This document shows positions 1-7,867 of a stretch of 12,938 nucleotides of DNA, one piece after another (position 1 is the stretch's first letter; each line of letters starts with the position of its first letter). Below the pieces are notes generated by a model. That model saw only the letters and a program-made list of their open reading frames with translations, ran no database searches and was not told where the DNA came from. Position numbers and translations under genes: made by a program. The stretch covers positions 10,809 to 23,746 of the forward strand of contig JAHDHM010000010.1 in assembly GCA_020631315.1 (NCBI GenBank). The letters are read 5' to 3'. The stretch is from Acidimicrobiales bacterium (GTDB lineage Bacteria; Actinomycetota; Acidimicrobiia; Acidimicrobiales; Poriferisodaliceae).

Positions 1-1
1 T

Positions 2-25
2 CTGCTGATCCAGCACACCGACTGA
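2..25 (+). CDS. C-terminal end of an upstream gene (partial)
   Basis: The first bases read in frame as LLIQHTD followed by TGA at 23-25. Only eight codons are visible, so no family can be assigned from sequence. In CUT2-type sugar transporter operons the gene ahead of the permease is often the periplasmic or lipoprotein solute-binding protein, so that is the contextual guess. The stop lies 5 bp before a strong hairpin (30-60), which fits the end of a gene. It could also be chance, because eight open codons in GC-rich DNA carry little weight. Confidence 0.3.
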   Translation: MLIQHTD

Positions 26-29
26 TGCG

Positions 30-60
30 CTGGTGGGGCGGGTTCGCCCCGCCCCACCAG
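30..60 (+). terminator. Strong GC hairpin between upstream gene and permease
   Basis: Positions 30-42 and 48-60 form a perfect 13-bp stem (CTGGTGGGGCGGG against CCCGCCCCACCAG, read 5' to 3') around the 5-nt loop TTCGC. No T-run follows; the next bases are mixed, with a pyrimidine-rich stretch at about 79-98. It may be a terminator of the GC-rich actinobacterial kind. It could also be an intra-operon hairpin that partly terminates transcription or protects the upstream message, as is known between binding-protein and permease genes in other sugar operons. The structure is seen directly; the function is inferred. Confidence 0.6.
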
Positions 61-119
61 CCATCGGCTCGGAACGCACCTTCTTCTTCATCCTTCTGCC
101 ACACCACGCTGACTGCCTT

Positions 120-125
120 GGGGGA
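120..125 (+). promoter_or_regulatory. Weak Shine-Dalgarno deciding the permease start
   Basis: GGGGGA lies 3 bp before GTG at 129. It is purine-rich but close to the codon. It is preferred over the upstream in-frame GTG at 33, because that codon sits inside the 30-60 hairpin and would add 32 residues with no resemblance to a permease N-terminus. Confidence 0.4.
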
Positions 126-128
126 CAC

Positions 129-2045
129 GTGAGCGACACCGCCGAAGCGACGTCTGCGGACGCCGCGACACCAGCAGCCCCGGCTGCCGACGAACGACTG
201 GCGTATCGCTCGGTCTTCCAACGACTCTTCATCCGACCCGAGGTCGGCGCCCTCAGCGGCGCCGCCGGCGTCTGGACCTTCTTCTGGGCCGTGTCCGACA
301 TCTTCGGCACCGCCGGCCAGAGCTTCGGCTGGATCGACATCGTCGCCTCCAGCCTCGGCATCATGGCCATCGCCGTCTCGATGCTCATGATCGGCGGCGA
401 ATTCGATCTCTCGTCAGGCGCCATGTACGGCGCGATGGCGATGCTCACCGTCTACATCGTCAAGGAAGCCGGCGACCTTGGCGGCCTCGGGCTGCCGATG
501 GCGGTGTCGCTGCCCATCTCGCTGGCGGTGGCGCTCGGCATCGGCTGGCTCAACGGGACGATGGTCGAGAAAACCGGGCAGCCGAGTTTCATCATCACCC
601 TGGCGACGTTCTTCGCCTTGCGTGGTCTGAAGCTCGGCCTGGCCAACCGGTTCGTCGGCCAGATCCAGGTCGCCTCCACCGAGGAAGCCTCCGACTACGA
701 CTTCTGGCGTCCGATCTTCGCCGGTGTCTGGGAGCGCAACACCTGGGAACTCGAGTCCCGCGACTTCTTCTACACGACCCTCGTGGTGCTCGGCCTCGTC
801 GTCATCGTCTGCGGCGTCATGGAGCTGTGGTTCCAGCGTCGTGAGTCGCTGAACGCCGCCGGCCTCACCCAGTTCGCCGCGGGCATCGCGCTCGGCATCG
901 TCGGTGCGATCCTGATGCACTCGACCGACGGCGTCGGCGGCAACGTCATCTCCGTCGGCGTCATCGCAGTCGGCATCGTCGTCGGCGTCCACGGCTTCTG
1001 CCAGTGGCGCTACGAACCACTGACCGACTCCGGCAGCCTCCAGCTCGACGGCAAGATGACGGGCCGCTTCGGCAAGGGCCTCGGTCTCATCGTCCTCGGC
1101 GGCGTTGCGGCCATCGCCATCGACTCCTCGTCCGAGGGCAACGTCGTCTTCCCGTTCACCACCCAGGGCATCCGGGCGATCCTGTTCGTGTCGCTCGCCG
1201 CTGCCGGCATGGTCTTCCTGGCCATGGCCTCACAGGCGGCGCTGTCGATCAACGCCGCGACCAAGCGGGTGGCCACCTGGGTGCTCGGTGCCGGCGTCAT
1301 GTTGATCGCCCTCATCATCTTCGTGGACTCCGAGTCGGCGAAGTTCCGAGCGGCACTGTTCACCATCCTCACGCTGCTGACCGTGCTGATCCTGGCGTGG
1401 GGCCTGGTCGTGTCCCGCTTCGTCGAGCGGCGCCGTGTCGAGCGCGACGCCGACCGGCTCGGCGCCACCCTCATCGCCGGCGGCATCGTCGCCGCGGCGA
1501 TCGGCATCGCCTTCCGGCTGATGTTCGTCACGGCCGCCGAGCTCGAAGCCGGCATCCCGCCCGCCAAGACCTCCATGCGAGTCGTGTGGTTCGCCGTGTT
1601 CCTGATCATCATGGTCTGGGTCCTCGGCAACACCCGCTTCGGCAGCTGGACCTACGCCGTCGGCGGCAACAAGGAAGCCGCCCGCCAGGTCGGTGTCCCC
1701 GCCGCTCGCACCAAGACACAGCTCTTCATGATCGTGTCGATGGCCGCATGGATCGTCGGCGTGCTGCTGGCCTTCCGCATCAACTCGATCCAGGCCAACA
1801 CCGGCGACGGTGAGGAGTTCGAGTTCATCATCGCCGCAGTGGTCGGTGGCTGCCTGCTGACCGGCGGCTACGGCACCGTGCTCGGTGGCGCCATCGGCGC
1901 CTGCATCATGGCCATGCCGCTCATCGGCATCTCGGTCGCCCGGTGGAACACCGACTGGCGATTCCTGTTCGTCGGCGTGATCCTGCTCCTGGCGGTGGTC
2001 GCGAACCGATACATCCGGACCAAGGCGGAGGCGCTACGACGATGA
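129..2045 (+). CDS. Sugar/cyclitol ABC transporter permease, RbsC-like (BPD_transp_2), enlarged
   Basis: Inner-membrane permease of a CUT2-type sugar importer, 638 residues from GTG 129. Family landmarks frame both ends. [14 protein letters not shown] (88-101) matches the RbsC motif [25 protein letters not shown] (150-166) is the conserved mid-protein segment. The coupling region [19 protein letters not shown] lies at 505-523, and [21 protein letters not shown] (571-591) is near the C-terminus. RbsC-type permeases are usually about 320-400 residues. The excess is one block, about residues 215-480, with roughly eight hydrophobic stretches (near 215-232, 246-263, 273-290, 318-331, 347-370, 381-399, 406-428, 447-467). 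The first ~30 residues are an Ala/Pro/Thr-rich cytoplasmic tail. The stop overlaps the ATPase start by 4 bp, so the two are coupled. Cargo is inferred from the inositol genes downstream and is not visible in the protein itself. Confidence 0.85.
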   Translation: MSDTAEATSADAATPAAPAADERLAYRSVFQRLFIRPEVGALSGAAGVWTFFWAVSDIFGTAGQSFGWIDIVASSLGIMAIAVSMLMIGGEFDLSSGAMYGAMAMLTVYIVKEAGDLGGLGLPMAVSLPISLAVALGIGWLNGTMVEKTGQPSFIITLATFFALRGLKLGLANRFVGQIQVASTEEASDYDFWRPIFAGVWERNTWELESRDFFYTTLVVLGLVVIVCGVMELWFQRRESLNAAGLTQFAAGIALGIVGAILMHSTDGVGGNVISVGVIAVGIVVGVHGFCQWRYEPLTDSGSLQLDGKMTGRFGKGLGLIVLGGVAAIAIDSSSEGNVVFPFTTQGIRAILFVSLAAAGMVFLAMASQAALSINAATKRVATWVLGAGVMLIALIIFVDSESAKFRAALFTILTLLTVLILAWGLVVSRFVERRRVERDADRLGATLIAGGIVAAAIGIAFRLMFVTAAELEAGIPPAKTSMRVVWFAVFLIIMVWVLGNTRFGSWTYAVGGNKEAARQVGVPAARTKTQLFMIVSMAAWIVGVLLAFRINSIQANTGDGEEFEFIIAAVVGGCLLTGGYGTVLGGAIGACIMAMPLIGISVARWNTDWRFLFVGVILLLAVVANRYIRTKAEALRR

Positions 2046-2860
2046 GTGAGAAGCCGATGACCGACAAGCCACTCCTCGAGCTCGACAACATCTCGAAGTA
2101 CTACGGCAACATCATCGCCCTCACCGGCGTGACCACCTCGGTGAACGCCGGAGAGGTCACGTGTGTGCTCGGCGACAACGGTGCCGGCAAGTCGACCTTC
2201 ATCAAGATCCTCGCGGGCGTGCACCAGCAGTCCGAGGGCACCATCACGATGGAAGGCGAGCCGATGTCGTTCGGTTCGCCCCGTGACTCCCTCGATGCCG
2301 GCATCGCCACCGTGTACCAGGACCTCGCGATGGTCCCGCTCATGTCCGTGTGGCGGAACTTCTTCATGGGCAGCGAACCCACCAAGCGTGTCGGACCGCT
2401 CAAGTTCATCGACAAGAAGACCGCCCAGGCCACGGCCAAGGCCGAGATGGCCAAGATGGGCATCGACATCCGCGACACCGAACAGCCGGTCGGCACGCTG
2501 TCGGGTGGCGAGCGCCAGTCGGTGGCCATCGCCCGTGCCGTGTACTTCGGCGCCAAGGTGTTGATCCTCGACGAGCCCACGTCGGCCCTCGGCGTGAAGC
2601 AGTCCGGCACGGTGCTGCGCTACATCGTCGCCGCCCGCGAGCGTGGGCTGGGCGTGATCTTCATTACCCACAACCCGGCGCACGCCTACCCGGTCGGCGA
2701 TCGTTTCCTGATCCTCAACCGTGGCAAGTCGATGGGCAACTTCGCCAAGAGCGAGATCAGCCAGAGCGAACTGACCCGCCTCATGGCAGGTGGTGCCGAG
2801 CTCGAAGAGCTGCAAGGCGAACTCGCCGAGGCGATCTCGGGCGTCAAGCAGCAGGACTGA
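2042..2860 (+). CDS. Sugar ABC transporter ATP-binding protein, single domain (FrcA-like)
   Basis: ATPase that powers the importer, 272 residues. The start at 2042 gives an ATGA overlap with the permease and begins [10 protein letters not shown]. It has Walker [10 protein letters not shown] (44-52), Q-loop Gln93 (TVYQDL), the ABC signature LSGGE (153-157), Walker B VLILDEP (173-179) and H-loop His210 (FITHN). It is one ABC domain, unlike RbsA or XylG, where two are fused, so a homodimer is expected, as in FrcA-type systems. The D-loop reads SALGV instead of SALD, a variant I associate with FrcA-like proteins. The tail after about 245 is acidic and Glu/Gln-rich. Family and function are secure; the substrate, probably a cyclitol, is inferred from context. 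Confidence 0.9.
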   Translation: MSEKPMTDKPLLELDNISKYYGNIIALTGVTTSVNAGEVTCVLGDNGAGKSTFIKILAGVHQQSEGTITMEGEPMSFGSPRDSLDAGIATVYQDLAMVPLMSVWRNFFMGSEPTKRVGPLKFIDKKTAQATAKAEMAKMGIDIRDTEQPVGTLSGGERQSVAIARAVYFGAKVLILDEPTSALGVKQSGTVLRYIVAARERGLGVIFITHNPAHAYPVGDRFLILNRGKSMGNFAKSEISQSELTRLMAGGAELEELQGELAEAISGVKQQD

Positions 2861-2862
2861 CC

Positions 2863-3834
2863 GTGTCCGACCTGGAGCTGCTCACCGTCGGTCGAGTGAG
2901 CGTCGATCTCTACGCGCGCGAGCCGGGTCCCATGACCCACGTGACCGGCTTCGAGAAGTCGATCGGTGGCACGGCGACCAACGTGGCCGTCGCGGCGTCT
3001 CGCCTCGGTCATCGCGCCGGCGTCGTCACCCGAGTCGGTGACGACGCGTTCGGACGCTACGTCCGGCACGCGCTGACCGAGACCTTCGGCGTCGACGACC
3101 GGTTCGTCGGCACCGACGACGAACTGCCCACACCGCTGGCCTTCGCCGAACTCGACCCGCCGGAAGAGCCGAACATCATCTTCTACCGGAACCCGCGGGC
3201 GCCGGATCAGAACCTGAGCATCGACGACGTCGACCTCGACGTGGTCCGTGAGGTGCCGGTGTTCTGGGTCGCAGCCTCGCGTTTCGCCTGGGAGCCGAGC
3301 CGCGGCGCGGTGACCGAGATGCTCCGGGTGCGGGGGCGACGCACCCACACCGTGCTCGACCTCGACTGGCGGCCGCACTTCTGGTCGTCGATGGACGAGG
3401 CCCGCGAACACGTCGCGCCGATGCTCGACCACGTCACCATCGCCATCGGCAACCGCGACGAGTGCGAACTCGCCGTGGGGGAGCGCGACCCGAACCGGGC
3501 CGCCGACCTGCTGCTCGAACGTGGTCTCGAGGCCGCCATCGTCAAGATGGGTGGCGACGGCGTGATGGTGGCCCTGCCGGACGGCACCCGCGAGACCATC
3601 GAGCCCTTCTGGGTCGACGTCGTGTGCGGCCTCGGCTCAGGTGATGCCTTCGGTGGTGCGTTCGTCCACGGCCTGTGTTCGGGCTGGGACCTCGTCCGGA
3701 CCGTCGAGTACGGCAACGCAGCGGGCGCGATCGTCGCCGGCCGGTTGATGTGCGCCGACGACATGCCCACCGTCGACGAGATCGACGACTTCCTCGCCGA
3801 GCGAGGCGACCACAAGGACAGGCGGATCACATGA
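2863..3834 (+). CDS. iolC: 5-dehydro-2-deoxygluconokinase IolC (PfkB family)
   Basis: Phosphorylates 2-deoxy-5-keto-D-gluconate to the 6-phosphate, a late cytosolic step of inositol breakdown. It has 323 residues, normal for a stand-alone IolC. PfkB signature 1 is seen as IGGTATNVAVAASRLG (34-49). Signature 2 is CGLGSGDAFGGAF (255-267), with the anion-hole GSGD and catalytic base Asp261. LDLDWRPHFW (165-174) is a stretch I associate with IolC as opposed to ribokinase or fructokinase. GTG 2863 is chosen as the start: it lies 2 bp after the ATPase stop, has AGGA at 2853-2856, and places the family's N-terminal strand LELLTVGRVSVDL at the front. It lacks the C-terminal DUF2090 aldolase-like domain found fused to IolC in many Gram-negative bacteria; a separate barrel protein follows instead. 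Confidence 0.9.
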   Translation: MSDLELLTVGRVSVDLYAREPGPMTHVTGFEKSIGGTATNVAVAASRLGHRAGVVTRVGDDAFGRYVRHALTETFGVDDRFVGTDDELPTPLAFAELDPPEEPNIIFYRNPRAPDQNLSIDDVDLDVVREVPVFWVAASRFAWEPSRGAVTEMLRVRGRRTHTVLDLDWRPHFWSSMDEAREHVAPMLDHVTIAIGNRDECELAVGERDPNRAADLLLERGLEAAIVKMGGDGVMVALPDGTRETIEPFWVDVVCGLGSGDAFGGAFVHGLCSGWDLVRTVEYGNAAGAIVAGRLMCADDMPTVDEIDDFLAERGDHKDRRIT

Positions 3835-4790
3835 GCGGGGCCCGTGAGGTGCAGTTGCTCGACGACGACCGATGGGCCCAGCTGCTGGAGGATCGACTCC
3901 GTCCTGCCGCTGTGACCGAGGCGCTGGCCCGCCGCCGGCGACGGCCCCTGCTGCGAGATGGTCGTCTCTTCTTCGTCGCCGCCGACCACACGGCGCGCGG
4001 CATGCTCGGCGTCGGCGCTGACCCGTTGGCGATGGCCGACCGTCGTGGTCTTCTCGACCGTCTGCTCGTCGCGTTGGCGCATCCCGGTGTCGACGGTGTG
4101 CTCGGCAGCCCGGACGTGCTCGAGGAGTTGGCGCTGCTCGGTGCACTCGACGACAAGGTCGTCGCCGGCACGATGAACCGCGGCGGTCTCCAGGGCGCCG
4201 TGTGGGAGCTCGACGACCCGATGACCGCGTACGACGCCGCCGGTCTCGCTGTCAGCGGCTTCGATTCGGGAAAGATGCTGCTGCGCATCGATCCGAACGA
4301 CCCCGGAACCAAGGACACGATCGTGGCGTGCGCGAAGGCCGTCGACGAGCTGGCCGCCGAAGGTCTCATGACGATGCTGGAGCCGCTGCCGTACCACCGG
4401 GTCGACGGCGTCGCGAAGCTCGATCCCGACGAGACGGCGCTCACCAAGGCCATCACCGTGACCGCGGCCCTCGGGTCCACGACGAAGCACACCTGGTTGA
4501 AGGTGCCGGCGGCCCGCAATCCCGAGAAGGTGCTGGCGGCGTCGACGCTGCCCGCGCTGATCCTCGGCGGCACACCCGGCCCCGACCCCGAGCGCGACTT
4601 CGAGTCGTGGGAGGCGTCGATGCAGGTCCCGACCGTCCGAGGTCTCGTCGTCGGCCGGGCGCTGTTGTTCCCACCCGATGGTGACGTCGGCGCCGCGATC
4701 GAACGAGCCAGTCGGATCGTGCGCCCCGAAGGGGCCGACCGGTCTGCGCATGAGGGCCCGCAGGGCGCGAACTCGCAGGTCGAACAATGA
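3831..4790 (+). CDS. Cgl0159-type (beta/alpha)8 protein, candidate inositol-pathway aldolase
   Basis: 319 residues, overlapping iolC by 4 bp (ATGA). It resembles class I aldolase-type barrels (DhnA/LacD/DeoC-like) and the uncharacterised Cgl0159 family, which follows iolC in Corynebacterium. Visible landmarks: RLFFVAADHTARGML (45-59), the first strand; GFDSGKMLLRID (143-154) with Lys148; TWLKVPA (221-227) with Lys224; LGGTPG (245-250), a likely phosphate-binding turn; GLVVGRALLF (271-280). Lys224 at a strand end is the best candidate for a Schiff-base lysine. The expected role is cleavage of 2-deoxy-5-keto-gluconate 6-phosphate to dihydroxyacetone phosphate and malonate semialdehyde, inferred from position and fold and not proven. 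The last ~15 residues (SAHEGPQGANSQ and on) are encoded by a palindromic repeat that recurs at the end of iolB and are probably not part of the fold. Confidence 0.75.
   Translation: MSGAREVQLLDDDRWAQLLEDRLRPAAVTEALARRRRRPLLRDGRLFFVAADHTARGMLGVGADPLAMADRRGLLDRLLVALAHPGVDGVLGSPDVLEELALLGALDDKVVAGTMNRGGLQGAVWELDDPMTAYDAAGLAVSGFDSGKMLLRIDPNDPGTKDTIVACAKAVDELAAEGLMTMLEPLPYHRVDGVAKLDPDETALTKAITVTAALGSTTKHTWLKVPAARNPEKVLAASTLPALILGGTPGPDPERDFESWEASMQVPTVRGLVVGRALLFPPDGDVGAAIERASRIVRPEGADRSAHEGPQGANSQVEQ
4744..4779 (+). repeat. REP-like palindromic repeat, copy 1
   Basis: A 36-bp sequence matching copy 2 (5697-5732) at 35 of 36 positions. Segments in order: CTGCG, CATGA, GGGCCC, the loop GCA, GGGCGC, GAACT, CGCAG, then G. 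The outer arms CTGCG (4744-4748) and CGCAG (4774-4778) pair perfectly. The inner stem carries one G/G mismatch because of the single difference from copy 2. It lies wholly inside the 3' end of the barrel-protein gene and encodes the tail around AHEGPQGANSQ. Its terminal AGG sits just ahead of the iolB start and may serve as that gene's ribosome binding site. Confidence 0.75.
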
Positions 4791-5743
4791 CGAGCCTCCA
4801 TCTGCCGCTGGGGTCCTTGTCCCATGAGCGCGGCCCGGTCCACCTGACCCCTGAGGACGCCGGCTGGGCGTGGACCGGCCTGAAGGTGTTCGATCTGCCT
4901 GCGGGGGAGTCGATCAGCTTCACGCTCGACGGGCACGAGGGTGTGCTGTTGCCGCTGTCGGTCCAGGACGTGACCGCGGTCGTCGACGGCGAGAGCTTCA
5001 CACTCGAGGGACGCACCAGTGTGTTCGCCCGGGTCAGCGACTTCGTCTACTGCGGTCTCGGCAGCGAGGTCACCGTGTCCAGCCCGACCGGTGGTGAGCT
5101 GGCGCTGTGCACGTCGGTGTGCGACGTCCGCATGCCGGCGAAGTACGGGGCCGCCGAGGACGTGGCCGTCGAGGTGCGCGGCGGGGGACAGGCCACTCGC
5201 TCGATCTCCAACTTCATGAGCCCCGAGGCGTGGGACCACGCCGCCAAGATCATGTGCGTCGAGGTCTACACGCCCGACGGCAACTGGAGCTCCTACCCGC
5301 CGCACAAGCACGACGACTCGCCCGAGTGCGAGGTCAACAACGAGGAGATCTACTACTTCCGCATCGGCGACGCCGGCACACCGAACTACAGCGAACATGG
5401 CTTCGGCATGCACCGCACCTACACCGGGCAGCTCGAGGACGGCACCCTCGAGATCGACGAGAACGTGTGCGTCCGCGACGGCGACGTCTTCCTCGTGCCC
5501 CGCGGCTACCACGGGCCGTGCATCGCAGCCCCTGGCTACGACATGTACTACCTGAACGTGTTGGCCGGCCCAGGTGGCGAGCGGTCGATGGCGTTCTGCG
5601 ACGACCCGGCACACCACTGGATCCGCGACACCTGGAGCGAGGACGGCCTCGACCCCCGCTGCCCCCTCGTCACCGCAGACGGCAAGTCCCACCCGGCTGC
5701 GCATGAGCGCCCGCAGGGCGCGAACTCGCAGGAGCAGCAATGA
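4787..5743 (+). CDS. iolB: 5-deoxy-glucuronate isomerase IolB
   Basis: Isomerises 5-deoxy-D-glucuronate to 2-deoxy-5-keto-D-gluconate, the IolC substrate. It is a cytosolic metal-dependent bicupin of 318 residues; the ATGA start overlaps the previous stop. RGGGQATRSISNFM (131-144) precedes the catalytic cupin. Metal ligands are visible in SSYPPHKHD (168-176, His173 and His175), NEEIYYFR (185-192, Glu187) and VPRGYHGPC (237-245, His242), followed by APGYDMYYLNVLAGP (248-262), all strongly typical of IolB. The family core seems to end near residue 300. The remaining AAHERPQGANSQEQQ is encoded by the palindromic repeat shared with the preceding gene. A second IolB-like protein begins at 12294; this copy is the more canonical. 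Confidence 0.92.
   Translation: MTSLHLPLGSLSHERGPVHLTPEDAGWAWTGLKVFDLPAGESISFTLDGHEGVLLPLSVQDVTAVVDGESFTLEGRTSVFARVSDFVYCGLGSEVTVSSPTGGELALCTSVCDVRMPAKYGAAEDVAVEVRGGGQATRSISNFMSPEAWDHAAKIMCVEVYTPDGNWSSYPPHKHDDSPECEVNNEEIYYFRIGDAGTPNYSEHGFGMHRTYTGQLEDGTLEIDENVCVRDGDVFLVPRGYHGPCIAAPGYDMYYLNVLAGPGGERSMAFCDDPAHHWIRDTWSEDGLDPRCPLVTADGKSHPAAHERPQGANSQEQQ
5697..5732 (+). repeat. REP-like palindromic repeat, copy 2
   Basis: A 36-bp near-duplicate of 4744-4779. It folds more perfectly than copy 1: outer stem CTGCG (5697-5701) with CGCAG (5727-5731), inner stem GCGCCC (5707-5712) with GGGCGC (5716-5721), loop GCA (5713-5715), and a symmetric internal loop of CATGA opposite GAACT. The repeat ends almost exactly where the palindrome ends, as expected for a REP-type unit. 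It forms the 3' end of iolB in the same reading frame as copy 1, encoding a tail around AHERPQGANSQ. AGGAG at 5730-5734 just downstream can act as the ribosome binding site of the next gene. Confidence 0.75.
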
Positions 5744-6675
5744 TCAAGGTGTACATCGATCGTCCGGTGCCGTTGGGGTTCGACGACCTGTTCGAGGGTC
5801 GGCTCACGATGGTGGGGCCCGAACCCGAGGCACTCGCCGACGCCGAGGCCGTGCTGGCCGGCGCGTCCATCTGGGACGGCGCCCGGATGGACAACGGGCC
5901 GAAGGTCAAGATCATCTCCCGGACCGGCATCGGCTTCGACACGGTCGACCTCGACGCGGCAACCGAGCGGGGCATCGTCGTGTGCAACGCGCCCGAGTCG
6001 CCGACGATCTCGACGGCCGAGCACGCCATGTCGCTCATGCTGCACTCGACCAAGTCGTTGGCGGCCAACCAGCGTCGGCTGCGGCACCACGACGGCGACT
6101 ACTACGCCGCCAACGAGGGCATCGAGCTGGCCGGGCGCACGCTCGGCGTCATCGGCTACGGCCGCATCGGTCGCCGGGTCGTGAAGGCGGCCCGAGGTCT
6201 CGAGATGGAGACCATCGCCTGCGATCCGTACATCGAGGCGGCCTCGTTGTCGCCCGAGCAGGCGGTCGAGCTGGTGACGCTCGACGAACTGTTCGCCCGG
6301 GCCGACGTCGTGTCGGTGCACTGTCCGCTGACCGAGGAGACCAGGGGCCTGATGAACGCCGAGGCGTTCGCCGCCATGCGCCCCAGTGTCGCCTTCGTCA
6401 ACACCGCACGCGGTGGCGTCGTCGACCAGGACGCACTGGTCGACGCACTCGATCGGGGTCACGTCGCGTTCGCCGGTCTCGACGTGACCGTCCCCGAACC
6501 GTTCCCGATGGAACACCCCCTCCAGGGTCGTGAGAACGTCATCATCACGCCCCACATCGCCTCGGCCACCGACCGGGGTCGGCGTCGGATGTACTCCCAC
6601 GCCATCGACAACGTCATGACCTGCCTGTCCGGTGAGCGGGTCCCGAACTGTGTGAATCCAGAGGTCTATTCGTGA
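5740..6675 (+). CDS. D-isomer-specific 2-hydroxyacid dehydrogenase family protein
   Basis: NAD(P)-dependent oxidoreductase of the D-2-hydroxyacid dehydrogenase/CtBP family, 311 residues, start overlapping the iolB stop by 4 bp. The Rossmann loop is GYGRIGRRV (139-147) with Asp162 after the second strand (IACDPY). The catalytic triad is Arg224 (NTARGG), Glu253 (VTVPEP) and His272 (TPHIAS), all intact. RTGIGFDTVDL (61-71) and the STAEHAMSLML stretch (91-101) are also family-typical. It lacks the C-terminal ACT domain of long phosphoglycerate dehydrogenases, so it is a short form. The textbook inositol route has no such enzyme. Its place inside an otherwise coupled iol operon suggests a role on a side branch, for example oxidising or reducing an acid or keto-acid derived from the cyclitol. 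Substrate unknown. Confidence 0.85.
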   Translation: MIKVYIDRPVPLGFDDLFEGRLTMVGPEPEALADAEAVLAGASIWDGARMDNGPKVKIISRTGIGFDTVDLDAATERGIVVCNAPESPTISTAEHAMSLMLHSTKSLAANQRRLRHHDGDYYAANEGIELAGRTLGVIGYGRIGRRVVKAARGLEMETIACDPYIEAASLSPEQAVELVTLDELFARADVVSVHCPLTEETRGLMNAEAFAAMRPSVAFVNTARGGVVDQDALVDALDRGHVAFAGLDVTVPEPFPMEHPLQGRENVIITPHIASATDRGRRRMYSHAIDNVMTCLSGERVPNCVNPEVYS

Positions 6676-7856
6676 GTGCTCAGAAGAAGCTCGGGATCGG
6701 GGTCATTGGCTTCGGGTGGATGGGTCAGGCCCATTCCCGCTCGTGTGCCCGTGTCGCCTCGCTCATCCACGAGGCGCCGTATCGCACCGAGCTGGTGGTG
6801 TGTGGCGACAACGTGCCGGAGCGTCAGGATCTGGCGGTCAACGCGTTCGGGTTCCGTGAGGCGACGGCCGACTGGCGTGCCGTGGTCGATCATCCCGACG
6901 TCGACGTCGTCTACGTGACGGCGCCGAACATGATGCACGAGGAGCTCGCCATCGCTGCTGCCCAGGCGGGCAAGGCCGTGTTCTGCGAGAAGCCGGTCGG
7001 CGGCACGCCCGACCAGACCGTGCGGGTCGAGAAGGCCGCCCGCGACGCCGGCGTCATCACCGGTGTCGGGTACAACTACCGCTGGGCGCCACTGGTGCAG
7101 CACGCCAAGGGCCTCATCGAGTCCGGTGCCCTGGGCGAGATCACCAACTATCGGGGTCGGTTCTTCTCGATGTACGGCGCCGACCCGATGGGGCTGCTGT
7201 CGTGGCGCTTCCAGGTCGACGGCGCCGGGCACGGCGTGTCGTCGGACATCCTGAGCCACTCTGTCGACCTCGCCCACATGCTGGTCGGCCCCATCACCGA
7301 GGTGGTGGGCACGATGGAGACGTTCATCAAGGAGCGTCCGCTGCCCAAGCCGGGCGGCACCCACTACGACCGTGGCGAGCCGGGCGACCCGACCGGGCCG
7401 GTCACCAACGAGGACTACAACGGCGCCATGGTGAAGTTCGCCAACGGTGCCCGCGGCACGTTCGAGGCGAGCCGGGCCATCATCGGCCCCGAGAGCCAGA
7501 TGGCGTTCGAGGTCTACGGCACCAAGGGCTCGCTGCGGTGGAACCTCGAGACCATGAACGAGATGGACGTCTTCCTCGTCGACGACTCAGGTGCCGCGCC
7601 CCGTGGCTACACGAAGGTCTACGCCGGTGAGCGGTACCCGTATCACGGGCACTTCGTGCCGGGCGACGCCAACTCGATCGGCTACGAGGACCTCAAGGTC
7701 ATCGAGAACCACGAGTTCCTGACCGCCGTCGCCACCGGCGTCCAGCACGAGCCCGGCTTCGCCGAGGCCGTCGACTACGTCAGCTTCCAGGACACCTGGC
7801 TCCGCTCGTGCGAGTCGGGTTCGTGGGAGACCGTCCAGAGCATCCGGATTGATTGA
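6672..7856 (+). CDS. Gfo/Idh/MocA family oxidoreductase, likely inositol-type dehydrogenase
   Basis: NAD(P)-dependent sugar or cyclitol dehydrogenase of 394 residues; GTG 6672 overlaps the previous stop as GTGA. The dinucleotide-binding loop is GVIGFGWMGQAH (10-21). The family motif CEKPVGG (105-111) carries catalytic-type Lys107. GYNYRWAP (133-140) follows, and SDILSHSVDLAHML (191-204) supplies the His196/Asp199 positions typical of the family's second domain. It is longer than IolG (usually about 340), with an insertion around 218-248 rich in Pro and Gly. It is clearly distinct from the IolG at 11257. Plausible roles are oxidation of scyllo-, chiro- or methylated inositol or of a keto-inositol, a guess based only on operon context. 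It sits directly upstream of iolD. Confidence 0.85.
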   Translation: MSAQKKLGIGVIGFGWMGQAHSRSCARVASLIHEAPYRTELVVCGDNVPERQDLAVNAFGFREATADWRAVVDHPDVDVVYVTAPNMMHEELAIAAAQAGKAVFCEKPVGGTPDQTVRVEKAARDAGVITGVGYNYRWAPLVQHAKGLIESGALGEITNYRGRFFSMYGADPMGLLSWRFQVDGAGHGVSSDILSHSVDLAHMLVGPITEVVGTMETFIKERPLPKPGGTHYDRGEPGDPTGPVTNEDYNGAMVKFANGARGTFEASRAIIGPESQMAFEVYGTKGSLRWNLETMNEMDVFLVDDSGAAPRGYTKVYAGERYPYHGHFVPGDANSIGYEDLKVIENHEFLTAVATGVQHEPGFAEAVDYVSFQDTWLRSCESGSWETVQSIRID

Positions 7857-7862
7857 GAGAGG
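7855..7862 (+). promoter_or_regulatory. Ribosome binding site deciding the iolD start
   Basis: GAGAGAGG ends 5 bp before ATG 7868, a good Shine-Dalgarno arrangement. This favours 7868 over the in-frame TTG at 7853, which would sit upstream of the site and add five residues that family members do not need. Confidence 0.6.
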
Positions 7863-7867
7863 CCCTG

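Noticed and set aside
33..128. Extension of the permease to GTG 33
   Set aside because: The codon is inside the 13-bp hairpin, and the extra 32 residues resemble neither a signal nor a permease N-terminus. GTG 129 has a purine-rich stretch ahead of it.
3207..5740. Two long minus-strand frames (3207-4787 and 3827-5740) starting with similar residues (LRVRALRALM near the N-terminus)
   Set aside because: The shared start is simply the reverse complement of the 36-bp palindromic repeat at 4744 and 5697. The rest is antisense to iolC, the barrel protein and iolB.
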